Part shown: one piece after another, positions 51,988 to 64,000 of the stretch
Position numbering within the stretch: the stretch's first letter is position 1
Layout: each line of letters begins with the position of its first letter
DNA from: Ewingella americana
GTDB lineage: Bacteria > Pseudomonadota > Gammaproteobacteria > Enterobacterales > Enterobacteriaceae
Assembly (NCBI RefSeq): GCF_006438725.1
Contig: NZ_RCZD01000006.1
Span: forward strand, 186,001-250,000
Length of the DNA: 64,000 bases
Direction: 5' to 3'
Program-made: the position numbers and the translations under genes
Notes under the pieces: model-generated
Told to the model about the DNA's origin: nothing
Seen by the model: the letters and a program-made list of their open reading frames with translations, nothing else
The model's database searches: none

Positions 51988-52440
51988 TTACGCTTCAGAA
52001 ACCACTACGACATTCAGTTTAGCGAATACGTCGCTGTGTACCTGGAACTCAACTTCGTGTTCACCAGTGGTACGCAGAACGCCATTCGGCAAACGAACTT
52101 CGCTTTTTGCAACTTCAACGCCAGCTGCAGTCACTGCGTCAGCAATATCGCGAGTACCGATAGAGCCGAACAGTTTACCTTCGTCGCCTGATTTAGACGA
52201 GATGGTGACTGAACCCAGTTCATTGATTTTAGTTGCACGAGCTTCTGCAGCGCCCAGAACGTCAGCCAGTTTGGCTTCCAGTTCTGCACGACGTGCTTCG
52301 AAGAACTCAACGTTTTTCTTGGTAGCAGGAACAGCTTTGCCCTGTGGTACCAGGAAGTTACGAGCATAGCCCGCTTTAACGTTAACTTGATCACCCAGGC
52401 TGCCCAGGTTTGCTACTTTATCAAGCAGAATAACTTGCAT
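51988..52440 (-). CDS. rplI: 50S ribosomal protein L9
   Basis: A 150-residue L9. The N-domain [36 protein letters not shown] is followed by the long connecting helix ([22 protein letters not shown]) and the C-terminal rRNA-binding domain with [15 protein letters not shown]. It is the last gene of the operon, 39 bases after rpsR. Confidence 0.98.
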   Translation of the reverse strand: MQVILLDKVANLGSLGDQVNVKAGYARNFLVPQGKAVPATKKNVEFFEARRAELEAKLADVLGAAEARATKINELGSVTISSKSGDEGKLFGSIGTRDIADAVTAAGVEVAKSEVRLPNGVLRTTGEHEVEFQVHSDVFAKLNVVVVSEA

Positions 52441-52479
52441 TACCTTAACCTCTCAAAGTCGTTTATGGACAGTGGCCTA

Positions 52480-53029
<550 letters not shown>

Positions 53030-53034
53030 GGCAA

Positions 53035-53497
<463 letters not shown>

Positions 53498-53527
53498 TTA
53501 TGTGTGCGGTCGAAAAAATGACGCGCA

Positions 53528-53556
53528 ATTATATGTACAGCCTGTGGGGAATTCAA
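53528..53556 (-). promoter_or_regulatory. sigma70 promoter of the rpsF operon
   Basis: TTGAAT (53556-53551), 17 bp, TATAAT (53533-53528) on the minus strand, giving a leader of about 95 nt that includes the S6:S18 motif. Confidence 0.8.
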
Positions 53557-53599
53557 GGAATAAGATTGATTAATTATCTCGAGGCCAGCCGACCCGTTT

Positions 53600-54349
53600 T
53601 CACAGGTGACGACGGAAGAAAGCCGTGGCTTCGGTCAACGCATGAACACTCACTTTGTGTTTCATGCCCGGCTCAGCAATAAACGTCAGATTAGCGTCAT
53701 GCCCGCTGGCGACCATCTCTTCACGCAGTCGCTGACTTTCGCCAAAGGGCACAACGTCATCGGCTTCTCCGTGCCAGACAAACAGCGGACGTTTGGCTAA
53801 CTGCACAGTTTTGCCGCTGATATCCCAGCTCAACAGCGGCGCATGGGCAAGTTCGAAAGCGTCACGCTGCGCAACATCTTCAACGTCATAAGCCGGGAAA
53901 AGGTGTTCCGATAATGCAGTAAAGTAACCCGACCCCATAAGACAGGCGGCAACTTTTATCCACGGAAAACGCACCAGAGAGGCCATGGTGGTCATGCCCC
54001 CCATTGATACGCCCCCTACCCCCAAACGATGAACGTCGGCCAAACCACGACTAACAAAAGTCTGTTGGAGTATCGCCAGTTCATCGACATTGCTTTGCAA
54101 AATATCCCAAAAAGTGGCCATAAGCCGCGCTGCATCACCGTCGGCTCTGGCGCCATGCAGCGGCGCATCCGGCAAAATCACCCGAAACCCCGCCTGCGCC
54201 AACATATAGCCAAAATAAGAGTAGATTTCTTTCGACGAGGTAAACCCATGGTAGAAGAAAATGGTCGGTAGCGAATGATGATACTGCCCCGCAGGAACCG
54301 CGTGGATCACCTGTATTCCCTCCACTTCTTCCTGATACATCTCAATCAT
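53600..54349 (-). CDS. yjfP: carboxylesterase YjfP (alpha/beta hydrolase)
   Basis: A 249-residue esterase, the E. coli length with the ATG at 54349. The nucleophile elbow is GVSMGGM near residue 120, the acid GEADDVVP and the histidine GMKHKVS; the oxyanion region is FYHGFTSS. It hydrolyses short acyl esters in vitro in E. coli; the natural substrate is unknown. It is the next gene upstream of the rpsF operon on the same strand. Confidence 0.92.
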   Translation of the reverse strand: MIEMYQEEVEGIQVIHAVPAGQYHHSLPTIFFYHGFTSSKEIYSYFGYMLAQAGFRVILPDAPLHGARADGDAARLMATFWDILQSNVDELAILQQTFVSRGLADVHRLGVGGVSMGGMTTMASLVRFPWIKVAACLMGSGYFTALSEHLFPAYDVEDVAQRDAFELAHAPLLSWDISGKTVQLAKRPLFVWHGEADDVVPFGESQRLREEMVASGHDANLTFIAEPGMKHKVSVHALTEATAFFRRHL

Positions 54350-54626
54350 CAGACCCACTCCCGTTTCAATCAATGGGGATAAAAACCCGGCAAGAGCGCT
54401 ATTTTATCCTCATTGGCAAAAGCTACCACTCCCATTTTGGCATGATTTATAACCCATTATTCAAAATCGACGCTTTTACGCCTTGCCGATTTTAAATCGA
54501 ATTCACATATTTATTTTTATCACTTTGACTGAAATCAATTTTTGAAGAAATAAGCGGTTACATTTGATCGTTAATCCTTTCCCGTTTTCCGCCGTTATTG
54601 CGCTATCAGAAGTTAACGGAAAAAAC

Positions 54627-56576
54627 ATGAATATGGCATCAATACGTTCATTTCGTCGCTGGAGCATAGGCGCAAAACTGGCCAGCATTGCTTCCCTGCT
54701 GGTAGGAACCTTATTTATTATTTTCACTTTGTCACTGACCCACTCCGCCGGGAAGCAAGTCAATGCGCTGGCGGTGAACGCGATTTCTGAACAGGTCACT
54801 GGCGTGGTAGACATGATCGAAATGGTTAATGCCAGCCTGAATGCCGAAGTTGACAACTACACGCGTTTATTCAGCCATTTCCTGCCGGAAAATTTCGAAC
54901 TGGATACGCGTAATCCCGTCATGGTAGGCGATCAGTCTTCGCCGGTGATCAAAGCAGGCGGTAATACGCTGAATTTGGACAGTAAAATCCCGGATGATTT
55001 TCTGGCACGTACGGGGGCGATTTCAACAGTGTTCGCCCGGCGTGGCGATGATTTCATTCGCGTGACGACCTCGCTCAAGAAACAAGATGGCACCCGCGCC
55101 CTCGGCACGCTGCTCGACAACACCAGCCCGGCATACGTGAGGATAATGTCAGGACAATCCTTTAGCGGGCTGGCCACGCTGTTCGGCAAAAAATACATCA
55201 CCAAATATCAGCCGGTGCGCGACGCCCAGGGCAGCGTGATCGGTATTCTGTTCGTTGGTGTCGATATCACCCAGGAATACGCCAACCTGCGGGTCAAGAT
55301 CCTGTCGAAGCGCATCGGTGGCCAGGGCTATTTCTTCGTGCTCAACAGCGCGCCGGGCAATGATCTCGGCAAGTATTTGGTACATGCTACCGACGAAGGT
55401 AAAGCACCATCGTGGCCTGAAGGCGTGTTGCCAGAGGTGATGTCACAACCGCGCGGCGAACGTGAATACACCGATGCATCCAGCCAGCACCAACAATTTA
55501 TTGTTTATGCCAATGTGCCCGCCTGGCACTGGGTCGTCGTCGGCAGCACCGATAAAGACAGCCTGATAGAGCAGGTCAACAACTCGCGAAATCATTTCCT
55601 CATGATAAGTCTGTTGGCGCTGGCCTGTTTCGCAGCGCTATTTATCTGGCTGACCCGCAAACTGGTCAGCCGACCGCTCAGCGACGTGGTACACATCGCC
55701 CAGCAATATGCCAGCGGTGACCTCCGCGCGCGGGCACAAACCCAGCGTATCGATGAGATTGGCGCACTCATGCATGCCATCGACGGCATCGGGCACGGAT
55801 TGGAGAAGATTGTCGGCGAGGTGCGGCTAGTGTCGTCTGAAATCATGCACAACACGCAAGGGCTGGCGTCTGACAGCGATCAGATCAATCAGCAGGTCGG
55901 CACACAGGCCAGCAGTTTGGAAGAAACATCAGCCAGCATGGAACAGATCACCGCCACGGTTCAGAACACGGCAGACAACGCCACACAGGCCACGCAGTGG
56001 GTGCAGCAGACCGACACTGCGGCAACGATCGGCGCCGACGCGGTGAATCAGTCTGTCGAAAGTATGGAGGCCATCAGACACGCCTCAATGCGTATTGCGG
56101 ACATCACGACGGTCATTGAAGGCATTGCCTTCCAAACCAACATCCTGGCGCTTAATGCCGCCGTAGAGGCTGCCAGAGCCGGTGAGCATGGGCGTGGTTT
56201 CGCCGTCGTGGCCGCAGAGGTCCGTGCGCTGGCGCAACGCAGCTCAAACGCGGTGAAAGAGATCGAAAATCTGGTCGCCGATTCTCTGAGCAAAGTGGAA
56301 GACGGCCATCAGAGCGCGGCCAAAACCAAGGAAAATATGAGCAATATCCTGCAAGGGATCCGTCAGGTGAAAGTACTGATGAGCGATATTGATGTGGCGT
56401 CCCACGAGCAGTCATCGGGGATTTCACAGATGAACATTGCCATCATGCAGATCGGCAAAGCGACGCAGGAGAATGCCACGCTGGTAGAAAACTCACAGCA
56501 AACGGCGGCGGCGCTCAGTGAGCAGGGTCGCCACCTTGCACAACTGGTCAGCGTATTTAAAATTTCCGATCGATAA
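54627..56576 (+). CDS. methyl-accepting chemotaxis protein with a Cache-type sensor domain
   Basis: A 649-residue chemoreceptor. Transmembrane segments lie at about 17-38 and 327-347 ([18 protein letters not shown]). The 290-residue periplasmic part between them fits a Cache_3/Cache_2-like fold ([29 protein letters not shown]). HAMP and a signalling domain with [18 protein letters not shown] follow. There is no C-terminal NWETF pentapeptide. Ligands of such domains are often carboxylates, but the specificity is unknown. The ATG at 54627 is preceded by ACGGA. It sits between yjfP and bsmA; no E. coli counterpart is known to me there. Confidence 0.92.
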   Translation: MNMASIRSFRRWSIGAKLASIASLLVGTLFIIFTLSLTHSAGKQVNALAVNAISEQVTGVVDMIEMVNASLNAEVDNYTRLFSHFLPENFELDTRNPVMVGDQSSPVIKAGGNTLNLDSKIPDDFLARTGAISTVFARRGDDFIRVTTSLKKQDGTRALGTLLDNTSPAYVRIMSGQSFSGLATLFGKKYITKYQPVRDAQGSVIGILFVGVDITQEYANLRVKILSKRIGGQGYFFVLNSAPGNDLGKYLVHATDEGKAPSWPEGVLPEVMSQPRGEREYTDASSQHQQFIVYANVPAWHWVVVGSTDKDSLIEQVNNSRNHFLMISLLALACFAALFIWLTRKLVSRPLSDVVHIAQQYASGDLRARAQTQRIDEIGALMHAIDGIGHGLEKIVGEVRLVSSEIMHNTQGLASDSDQINQQVGTQASSLEETSASMEQITATVQNTADNATQATQWVQQTDTAATIGADAVNQSVESMEAIRHASMRIADITTVIEGIAFQTNILALNAAVEAARAGEHGRGFAVVAAEVRALAQRSSNAVKEIENLVADSLSKVEDGHQSAAKTKENMSNILQGIRQVKVLMSDIDVASHEQSSGISQMNIAIMQIGKATQENATLVENSQQTAAALSEQGRHLAQLVSVFKISDR

Positions 56577-56672
56577 CAGAGTGAGTCGCGCGGCAATAAC
56601 CGCCGCGCAGACTCGCCAGCCGGCCAGTGAAAGAGCTACACTCTGGTTATTACCCTTTTACCGGATCTCACG

Positions 56673-56984
56673 ATGAAACCACTCAGAATTCCTGCCCTGG
56701 TGTTGTTACTGGCTGCACTCAGCGGATGCAGTAATATGATGCAAACCACCCCCGTCCCACCTCCGGCACCCACGGCAAAAGCGCAGGAGATCACCCGGGC
56801 GCAGACGTCGACGTTAACCAAAATAGGCAACATTACTGCTGAGGCTATCGGTAGTCCGATGGACGTCGAAGCCGAGATCAAACGTAAAGCAGAGGCCGCC
56901 GGCGCGCATTATTACGTGATCATGTTTAACAGTGAAACCATTGTTCCGGGCCGCTGGTATTCCCAGGCCACGCTGTACCGTTAA
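56673..56984 (+). CDS. bsmA: biofilm/peroxide resistance lipoprotein BsmA
   Basis: A 103-residue DUF1471 lipoprotein. The signal peptide ends in the lipobox LSGC, a proline-rich linker (TTPVPPPAPTAKAQ) follows, and the domain holds GSPMDVEAEIKRKAEAAGAHYYVIM. E. coli BsmA (YjfO) affects biofilm and peroxide tolerance. It belongs to the same domain family as the tandem yhcN-like genes at 30 kb. It ends 3 bases from the convergent aidB stop. Confidence 0.9.
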   Translation: MKPLRIPALVLLLAALSGCSNMMQTTPVPPPAPTAKAQEITRAQTSTLTKIGNITAEAIGSPMDVEAEIKRKAEAAGAHYYVIMFNSETIVPGRWYSQATLYR

Positions 56985-56987
56985 TCC

Positions 56988-58619
56988 TTATTCAGCCCCG
57001 ATCGCCCTGTTTAACAATTGCTGACATAGCCTTTCTGGCAGCAGAGTTTCTCCGCGCTCATCCAGCACCATCCTGCACCACGCGTCCGCCATCGGCGGCG
57101 GGGAAAACTCCAGCATCTGTGCAGCAGTGCATAAGTTGAAAATTTGTGACGTCAACCAGCGCGCCTGTGCTTCTTCCGGCGCACGTAAACGCTGTAGCAG
57201 CTGACGCGACGCGCGATCGAATAAGCGGTTTTGACCCCGTGTCTGATGCACTATCTGCTGTAACATTTCAGCGGCAGCGGGCAGTTTTTTCAGCGTGCGC
57301 AGCACATCGAGACACATGATATTGCCTGAACCTTCCCAGATACTGTTCACCGGCATCTCGCGGTACAGGCGCGGCAGTTCATTTTCTTCGCAATAGCCAA
57401 TGCCCCCCAGCGCTTCCATGGCCTCAGCGACAAATGGCATCCCCTGGCGGCAAACTTCGAATTTAGCCGCCGGGGTCAGTAAACGGCTCAGTACCTGCTC
57501 GCCGGGGTTGTGAGGCGCACCGGTCGCGGCTGCCAGCCGCATCAATATTTGTGTCTGACCTTCGAGACGCAGCGCCATTTTGCTCATGACCTGGCGCATT
57601 ATCGGCTGTTCCACCAGCGCCTTACCAAAAGCCTGACGCTGGAAGACGTGATAGAGCGCCACCGACAGCGCTCGGCGCATCATGGCATGGCTGCCCAGCG
57701 CGCAGTCAAACCGCGTATGAGCGCCCATCTGCAGAATGTGACGTATGCCCTCACCTTCCTCGCCCAACAGCCAGGCGGTAGCATTGCGGAACTCCACTTC
57801 GCTGCTGGCATTGGACCGGTTCCCCAGTTTGTCCTTCAGCCGTTCGATATGAATGGCATTGCGTTCGCCATCCGGTAAAACGCGCGGCAGGAAGAAGCAC
57901 GACAACCCGCCGTCTGCCTGCGCCAGAACCAAATGAGCATCGCTTTGCGGAACGGAGAAAAACCACTTATGACCGATCAGCCGGTAGGCTTTGCCGGGGC
58001 CGCGCCCTTCCAGCGCAGTGGCCCGCGTGGTGTTACTCAGCACGTCTGATCCGCCCTGTTTTTCCGTCATCCCCATACCAATCAGCACCCCTTTTTTCTG
58101 CGCGCCGGCGTGTAAATGCGGATCATAGCGGTCAGAGAGCAACGGCGTCAGCCAATGACTGAATTCAGCCGGAAGAGTTTTCTGGAGTAACGGAATCGCG
58201 CCGAAGGTCATGGTTATCGGGCATAAAGTGCCCGCCTCAACCTGCGCGTGCAGAATAAAACGGGCGGCGCGGGCAACGGAAGACCCTATTCTGGCCTCCT
58301 CTTCCCACGGCAGATTATGCACCCGGTTGGCAATCAGCCCCTGCATCAGCAAATGCCAGGCCGGATGAAAACGCACCTCATCAAGACGCTCACCGGTGGC
58401 GTCAAAACGCAGCAGTTCAGGCGGGTTAGCGTTGGCCAGTCGCCCGAGCTCCAGAGACTCAGCCGAACCAAGCTGCTGGCCGAGTGAAGCCAGGACATCA
58501 GTATCCCATCCGGCCTGCTGGCGGTTCACGGCTTCGCGCAGCGGCGAGTCGGAGAGAAATAAATTGCTGTTACTTAGCGGTTTAGGCTGATTAAAAACCC
58601 GATGTGTTTCCCATTCCAT
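56988..58619 (-). CDS. aidB: acyl-CoA dehydrogenase-family alkylation response protein AidB
   Basis: A 543-residue flavoprotein (E. coli 541). Acyl-CoA dehydrogenase-like blocks include GMGMTEKQGGSDVLSNTTRA, GHKWFFSVPQSDAHLVLAQ, RFDCALGSHAMMRRAL and EALGGIGYCEENELPRLYREMPVNSIWEGSGN. The basic C-terminal region is the reported DNA-binding part. It is induced by Ada during methylation stress in E. coli. No Ada box was identified here. Confidence 0.96.
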   Translation of the reverse strand: MEWETHRVFNQPKPLSNSNLFLSDSPLREAVNRQQAGWDTDVLASLGQQLGSAESLELGRLANANPPELLRFDATGERLDEVRFHPAWHLLMQGLIANRVHNLPWEEEARIGSSVARAARFILHAQVEAGTLCPITMTFGAIPLLQKTLPAEFSHWLTPLLSDRYDPHLHAGAQKKGVLIGMGMTEKQGGSDVLSNTTRATALEGRGPGKAYRLIGHKWFFSVPQSDAHLVLAQADGGLSCFFLPRVLPDGERNAIHIERLKDKLGNRSNASSEVEFRNATAWLLGEEGEGIRHILQMGAHTRFDCALGSHAMMRRALSVALYHVFQRQAFGKALVEQPIMRQVMSKMALRLEGQTQILMRLAAATGAPHNPGEQVLSRLLTPAAKFEVCRQGMPFVAEAMEALGGIGYCEENELPRLYREMPVNSIWEGSGNIMCLDVLRTLKKLPAAAEMLQQIVHQTRGQNRLFDRASRQLLQRLRAPEEAQARWLTSQIFNLCTAAQMLEFSPPPMADAWCRMVLDERGETLLPERLCQQLLNRAIGAE

Positions 58620-58721
58620 AATGTTCTCCCTGCCGGGTTGTTAAGGGCAAAATCACGATGGGATCAAGTATGGTAAAAATTGAGGGATTAACAGGCGGAT
58701 GGATCACAAAGGCGGGAATGT

Positions 58722-58749
58722 AAAACGGGAACCCTGAGGCTCCCGTTTT
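58722..58749. terminator. terminator downstream of rlmB
   Basis: AAAACGGGAACC, loop CTGA and GGCTCCCGTTTT (one mismatch) 25 bases after the rlmB stop, with T residues in the stem base on both strands. Confidence 0.7.
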
Positions 58750-58774
58750 GGTATCAGACAGAGTGTGCCTGAAA

Positions 58775-59515
58775 TCAGGCTTTCAGTGCCCGCTGACGCA
58801 CGGCTTCAAACAGACAGACGCCGGTCGCCACAGAGACGTTCAGGGAAGAGACAGAACCGGACATCGGGATGCTGATCAACTCGTCGCAATGTTCACGGGT
58901 CAGACGGCGCATACCTTCGCCTTCTGCGCCCATCACCAGCGCCATCGGGCCGGTCATTTTGCTCTGAAACAGAGTGTGATCCGCTTCACCGGCCGTGCCG
59001 ACGATCCAGACATTGTGCTCCTGCAACACGCGCAGAGTACGGGCCAGATTGGTCACGTTGATCACCGGCACGTTTTCCGCAGCACCGCTGGCGACTTTTT
59101 TGGCGGTCGCATTGAGCTTGGCAGAACGGTCGCGCGGCACAATCACCGCATGCACACCGGCCGCATCGGCAGTACGCAAGCAAGCCCCGAGGTTATGTGG
59201 ATCCGTCACGCCATCCAGCACCAGCAGGAACGGGCTGTCTAAGCTTTCCAGCAGCGCAGGCAGGTCATTTTCCTGATACTGACGCCCTTCGCGCACGCGG
59301 GCAATAATCCCCTGATGCACAGCGCCTTCGGACTTCTCGTCCAGCCACTGGCGGTTCGCGACCTGAATCACAATACCGCCGGCTTCCAGCTCATCGATCA
59401 GCGGCTTCAGACGTTTGTCATCACGGCCTTTCAGAATGAACACTTCCAGAAAGCGCTGCGGATCGGTGTCGAGTAAGGCTTTAACGGAATGAATACCGTA
59501 AATAATTTCGCTCAT
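58775..59515 (-). CDS. rlmB: 23S rRNA (guanosine(2251)-2'-O)-methyltransferase
   Basis: A 246-residue SPOUT methyltransferase modifying G2251 in the P-loop. The N-terminal L30e-like substrate domain is followed by the knotted catalytic domain with [36 protein letters not shown] and [23 protein letters not shown]. It is downstream of rnr, in the same order as E. coli. Confidence 0.97.
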   Translation of the reverse strand: MSEIIYGIHSVKALLDTDPQRFLEVFILKGRDDKRLKPLIDELEAGGIVIQVANRQWLDEKSEGAVHQGIIARVREGRQYQENDLPALLESLDSPFLLVLDGVTDPHNLGACLRTADAAGVHAVIVPRDRSAKLNATAKKVASGAAENVPVINVTNLARTLRVLQEHNVWIVGTAGEADHTLFQSKMTGPMALVMGAEGEGMRRLTREHCDELISIPMSGSVSSLNVSVATGVCLFEAVRQRALKA

Positions 59516-59645
59516 GATGCTCTTTAAAATAGACTTGCGGACAGCATGCTGTCCGCAATTTAACTAAGGTTGCGGGCGATTCTATCATCGACTGAAAAAA
59601 GCATCAGTGAATAAATCATCGCCCGGAGCCGTGAGGCAAAGGCCG

Positions 59646-62162
59646 TTAACTCTGTTCCGGCTTTTTCTTTGCACGTTTGGCTTTGGTGGCTGACGCGATT
59701 TTTTGCGTCTGGTCAGAAGGCTTTTTGACTTTCTTCGGTTTGCCATCTTTGCCGACTGCACTCACCGCTTTCTCTTTCTTCGGCTTGGCGGTCTTGGCGG
59801 GTTTTGCCGCTTTCACATCGTCTTTACGGAATGCACTGTCTGGCTCGAAATTCGCACTTTTCTTACCAGTACGACGACGCCCAGCGTTGGCAGGGCCGTT
59901 CGGACGCATAGTACGCTCACCCGGATTCTTAGCACGATCGCGGGCCGTTTTGCCTTCACCGCGTGGCTTGCGGCTGCTGGAAACCAGCGCGAAGTCGATT
60001 TTACGCTCGTCCATGTGCACAGCTTCAACGCGGATCTCAACAGTATCCCCGAGTCGATAAACCATCCCGGAAGACTCGCCGACCAAACGCTGGCCGATGT
60101 TGTCATAACGGTAGTAGTCGTTATCCAACGTGGAGACGTGAACCAGACCGTCGATAAACAGATCATTGAGCCGCACAAAGAAACCGAAGCCGGTAACGCT
60201 GGCGATGATGCCGTTGAAAACTTCGCCGACGTGATCCTGCATGAAGTCACACTTCAGCCAGTCAGCCACGTTACGGGTCGCTTCGTCCGCACGGCGTTCT
60301 GCCATCGAACAATGCTCGCCCAATTGCAGCATGTCATTATATTCGCTATGCCAGCCGCCAGTTGGCGTCCAGCGATCTTTCAACGTGCCGTGCTCTTTCG
60401 CCAACAAATACTTGATGGCGCGGTGCAGCGCGAGGTCAGGATAACGACGGATTGGTGACGTAAAGTGACCGTATGACTGGAGGGCCAGACCGAAGTGACC
60501 GCGGTTTTCCGGGTCATAAATCGCCTGTTTCATCGAACGCAGCAGCATGGTTTGCAGCATTTCACGATCCGGGCGATCTGCCAGTTCATCCATAATTTTG
60601 GCGTAATCTTTTGGCTCAGGCTTCAAACCGCCGCCCATCACCAGACCCAATTCCCCCAACACGCTTTTCAGCGCCGAGATGTGATCATCGCTTGGACGGT
60701 CATGAACACGGAACAGCGCAGGCTCGTTGTGTTTTTCAACAAAGCGTGCCGCCGCGATGTTCGCGAGGATCATGCACTCTTCAATCAGTTTGTGAGCGTC
60801 GTTACGCACGGTCGGTTCGACACGTTCGATACGGCGTTCAGCGTTGAAGATAAATTTGGCTTCTTCGGTTTCGAAAGCAATACCGCCACGCTCTGCACGC
60901 GCCTGATCCAGTGCTTTGTACAGAGTGTGAAGCTCCAGCAGGTGCGGCACCAGCGGGTTGTAATGCTCACGCAGCTCTTCGTCGCCTTCGATAATGCGCC
61001 AGACTTTGTTGTATGTCAGGCGGGCGTGAGAACTCATCACCGCTTCATAGAATTTCGAACCGGTCAGTTTGCCCTGCGCAGAAATGGTCATTTCGCAGAC
61101 CATACAGAGGCGGTCAACCTGCGGGTTGAGCGAGCAAAGGCCGTTGGACAGCACTTCCGGCAGCATCGGCACAACCTGCGACGGGAAATAGACGGACGTC
61201 GCGCGGCTGCGGGCTTCGTCATCAAGTGCAGTGCCAGGGCGGACATAGTAGCTCACGTCAGCAATGGCAACCCATAAGCGCCAGCCTCCGCCGCGTTTTT
61301 TCTCACAGAATACGGCGTCATCAAAGTCGCGGGCATCTTCACCATCAATGGTGACCAGCGGCAAGTTGCGCAAATCAACGCGGCCTTTTTTGGCCTCTTC
61401 CGGTACCTGCTCGCTCAGGCCTTCAACCTGTTTAAGCACCTGCGGTGGCCAGACGTGCGGGATTTCATGGGTGCGCAGTGCGATATCGACCGCCATGCTG
61501 GTGCCCATTTTGTCGCCGAGTACTTCGACGATTTTACCGACCGCTTTAGTACGGCGCGTTGGCCGTTGAGTCAGCTCAACCACGACCATATAGCCCATGC
61601 GCGCGCCGTTAATGGCCTCGGCCGGGATCAGGATATCAAAGCTCAGACGGCTGTCGTCCGGTACCACAAAACCGGCACCGGCATCCGTAAAGTAACGGCC
61701 AACGATCTGGCTGACTTTAGGCACCACGACGCGAACGATACGGGCTTCGCGGCGGCCTTTGCGGTCAGTACCAATAGGCTGCGCGAGTACCACGTCACCG
61801 TGGATACACATTTTCATCTGTTCAGCAGACAGATAAACATCGTCTTTTTTCACGCCTTCAAGACGCAGGAATCCGTAACCGTCACGGTGACCGATTACGG
61901 TGCCTTTCAGCAGGTCAAGACGTTCTGGCAGCGCATAGCACTGGCGGCGGGTGAAGACTAACTGGCCATCACGCTCCATGGCACGCAAGCGGCGGCGCAA
62001 GGCTTCCAGCGCTTCTTCTCCCGATAAATTCAGTTCATTACCCAACTCTTCACGGCTGGCTGGGGTTTCACGTTTGGCGAGATGCTCAAGAATAAATTCA
62101 CGACTCGGAATGGGTGATTCGTATTTTTCTGCTTCTCGTTCCAGGAATGGATCTTGTGACAT
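59646..62162 (-). CDS. rnr: exoribonuclease RNase R
   Basis: An 838-residue RNase II-family 3'-5' exoribonuclease able to degrade structured RNA. An N-terminal helix-turn-helix (about 20-85) and two cold-shock domains come first. The RNB domain carries the metal aspartates in [12 protein letters not shown]. The S1 domain is [21 protein letters not shown], and a long lysine-rich tail follows (about 720-838), somewhat longer than in E. coli (813 total). The ATG at 62162 follows GGAGG at seven bases. It lies between nsrR and rlmB. Confidence 0.97.
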   Translation of the reverse strand: MSQDPFLEREAEKYESPIPSREFILEHLAKRETPASREELGNELNLSGEEALEALRRRLRAMERDGQLVFTRRQCYALPERLDLLKGTVIGHRDGYGFLRLEGVKKDDVYLSAEQMKMCIHGDVVLAQPIGTDRKGRREARIVRVVVPKVSQIVGRYFTDAGAGFVVPDDSRLSFDILIPAEAINGARMGYMVVVELTQRPTRRTKAVGKIVEVLGDKMGTSMAVDIALRTHEIPHVWPPQVLKQVEGLSEQVPEEAKKGRVDLRNLPLVTIDGEDARDFDDAVFCEKKRGGGWRLWVAIADVSYYVRPGTALDDEARSRATSVYFPSQVVPMLPEVLSNGLCSLNPQVDRLCMVCEMTISAQGKLTGSKFYEAVMSSHARLTYNKVWRIIEGDEELREHYNPLVPHLLELHTLYKALDQARAERGGIAFETEEAKFIFNAERRIERVEPTVRNDAHKLIEECMILANIAAARFVEKHNEPALFRVHDRPSDDHISALKSVLGELGLVMGGGLKPEPKDYAKIMDELADRPDREMLQTMLLRSMKQAIYDPENRGHFGLALQSYGHFTSPIRRYPDLALHRAIKYLLAKEHGTLKDRWTPTGGWHSEYNDMLQLGEHCSMAERRADEATRNVADWLKCDFMQDHVGEVFNGIIASVTGFGFFVRLNDLFIDGLVHVSTLDNDYYRYDNIGQRLVGESSGMVYRLGDTVEIRVEAVHMDERKIDFALVSSSRKPRGEGKTARDRAKNPGERTMRPNGPANAGRRRTGKKSANFEPDSAFRKDDVKAAKPAKTAKPKKEKAVSAVGKDGKPKKVKKPSDQTQKIASATKAKRAKKKPEQS

Positions 62163-62203
62163 AGCGGTTCCTCCGTTGTCATCAGCAGTTTGTTGAAACT
62201 CTT

Positions 62204-62629
62204 TCATTCAACAAGCAATAATTTGTAGAGCGGTGAATTGTCCCTGACCATGTCAGCCAGAGTGTATTCATTCAGCTCATCAAGAAAATGTTCAACAGCA
62301 GTATGTAATACCTGCTTAAGTCGGCAAGCGGGCGTGATATGGCAGAAATCCCCTGCGCAATTCACCAGCGTCAAAGGTTCAAGTTCACGCACCACATCAC
62401 CAATACGGATGGTTTCAGCGGGTTTACCCAGCTTAATACCCCCGTTCTTACCCCGTACCGCAGTGACCAACCCGGCCCGGCTTAACTGATTGATGATTTT
62501 CACCATATGATTTCGCGATACACCATAGACCTCGGTGACCTGCGAAATGTTGGTCATCTGATTATTTGGCAACGACGCCATATAAATCAGTGCCCTCAAA
62601 CCATAATCAGTAAAACTCGTTAACTGCAC
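62204..62629 (-). CDS. nsrR: nitric-oxide-sensing repressor NsrR
   Basis: A 141-residue Rrf2-family regulator, same length as E. coli, starting at GTG 62629 ([21 protein letters not shown]). The winged helix contains [16 protein letters not shown] and [12 protein letters not shown]. Three cysteines in [16 protein letters not shown] hold the NO-sensitive [2Fe-2S] cluster. Its likely operator is seen upstream of ytfE in this same window. It is followed by rnr after 41 bases, so the two are probably cotranscribed. Confidence 0.97.
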   Translation of the reverse strand: MQLTSFTDYGLRALIYMASLPNNQMTNISQVTEVYGVSRNHMVKIINQLSRAGLVTAVRGKNGGIKLGKPAETIRIGDVVRELEPLTLVNCAGDFCHITPACRLKQVLHTAVEHFLDELNEYTLADMVRDNSPLYKLLLVE

Positions 62630-62796
62630 ACATACCTCTGGGTGGTAGTTTACCCGGTCTTTCTACGTCAACTATGACAACAGGGTGAAGAAGATTGTTT
62701 AAATTTGCTATTAGATGATAAACCAGCCACGAAGTTTGCGGCTAATCATTTAGATAGTGGATGCTTTATGGAAAGTAAACAAGCGCAGGCGGGTAG

Positions 62797-62828
62797 AAAA
62801 AAACAAACCGGGCATGAGGCCCGGTTTG
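62797..62828 (-). terminator. purA terminator
   Basis: A perfect 10-bp stem CAAACCGGGC/GCCCGGTTTG followed by TTTTTTT on the minus strand. Confidence 0.9.
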
Positions 62829-62866
62829 GATTCTATTGCGGCATTTGCAGCCAACAGACGAGTCTG

Positions 62867-64000
<1,134 letters not shown>

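Noticed and set aside
54484-54491. FliA-like -10 (GCCGATTT) upstream of the second chemoreceptor
   Set aside because: Only a partial match with no acceptable -35 at 15 bp, and 135 bp from the start.

Overview
The window is a stretch of chromosomal core genome from a member of the Enterobacterales. Protein sequences, lengths and gene order closely follow Escherichia coli, but a PmrA/PmrB (BasR/BasS) pair sits between dacB and obgE, which I associate with Yersinia/Serratia/Rahnella-type genomes. A Yersiniaceae-like host is my best inference; the genus cannot be fixed from the sequence alone. No prophage, CRISPR array, toxin cluster or large island is present.

Layout. 1-11.3 kb, minus strand: the translation/RNA-decay cluster deaD (cut by the window edge, with the overlapping 26-codon yrbN), nlpI, pnp, rpsO, truB, rbfA, infB, nusA, rimP, headed by tRNA-fMet and tRNA-Leu. 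11.8-18.5 kb: secG, glmM, folP, ftsH, rlmE (minus), yhbY (plus), greA (minus, with a GraL-like leader). 18.8-21.9 kb, plus: dacB-basR-basS in close order. 22-24.9 kb, minus: obgE, yhbE, rpmA, rplU; then ispB (plus). 26.2-27.5 kb: a divergent pair of Mu-type DNA-binding genes (MuA/Mu-repressor N-domain type, and the Ner-like sfsB/nlp) around an AT-rich 678-bp gap. 27.5-30.7 kb: mdh, argR with ARG boxes, and a tandem pair of YhcN-type stress proteins. 31-42 kb: mpl, fbp, a chemoreceptor with a FliA-type promoter, ppa, ytfP, tamB, tamA. 42.3-50.9 kb: msrA, an ERIC element, paeA (ytfL), ytfK, ytfJ, cysQ, cpdB, an internally deleted IS10-like element, ytfE with an NsrR-type operator, a short ERIC derivative and fklB. 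51-64 kb: ytfB, the rplI-rpsR-priB-rpsF operon with an S6:S18-type leader, yjfP, a second chemoreceptor, bsmA, aidB, rlmB, rnr, nsrR and purA (5' end outside the window).

How the parts work together. The left third supplies ribosome assembly and translation (RimP, NusA, IF2, RbfA, TruB, S15, L21, L27, ObgE, RlmE, YhbY, DeaD), coupled to RNA turnover (PNPase). The envelope is served by GlmM, DacB, Mpl, NlpI, TamA/TamB, FtsH, SecG and PmrAB. Central metabolism is represented by Mdh, Fbp, Ppa, IspB, FolP, CysQ, CpdB and PurA. Stress and repair functions are NsrR and its likely target ytfE, MsrA, BsmA, YhcN, AidB and RNase R.

The least ordinary parts are the Mu c/ner-like divergent switch between ispB and mdh, the miniature IS10-like element downstream of cpdB, an orphan small-RNA candidate before mpl, and the two gene-order joints relative to E. 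coli. I did not find a clearly novel multi-gene system.
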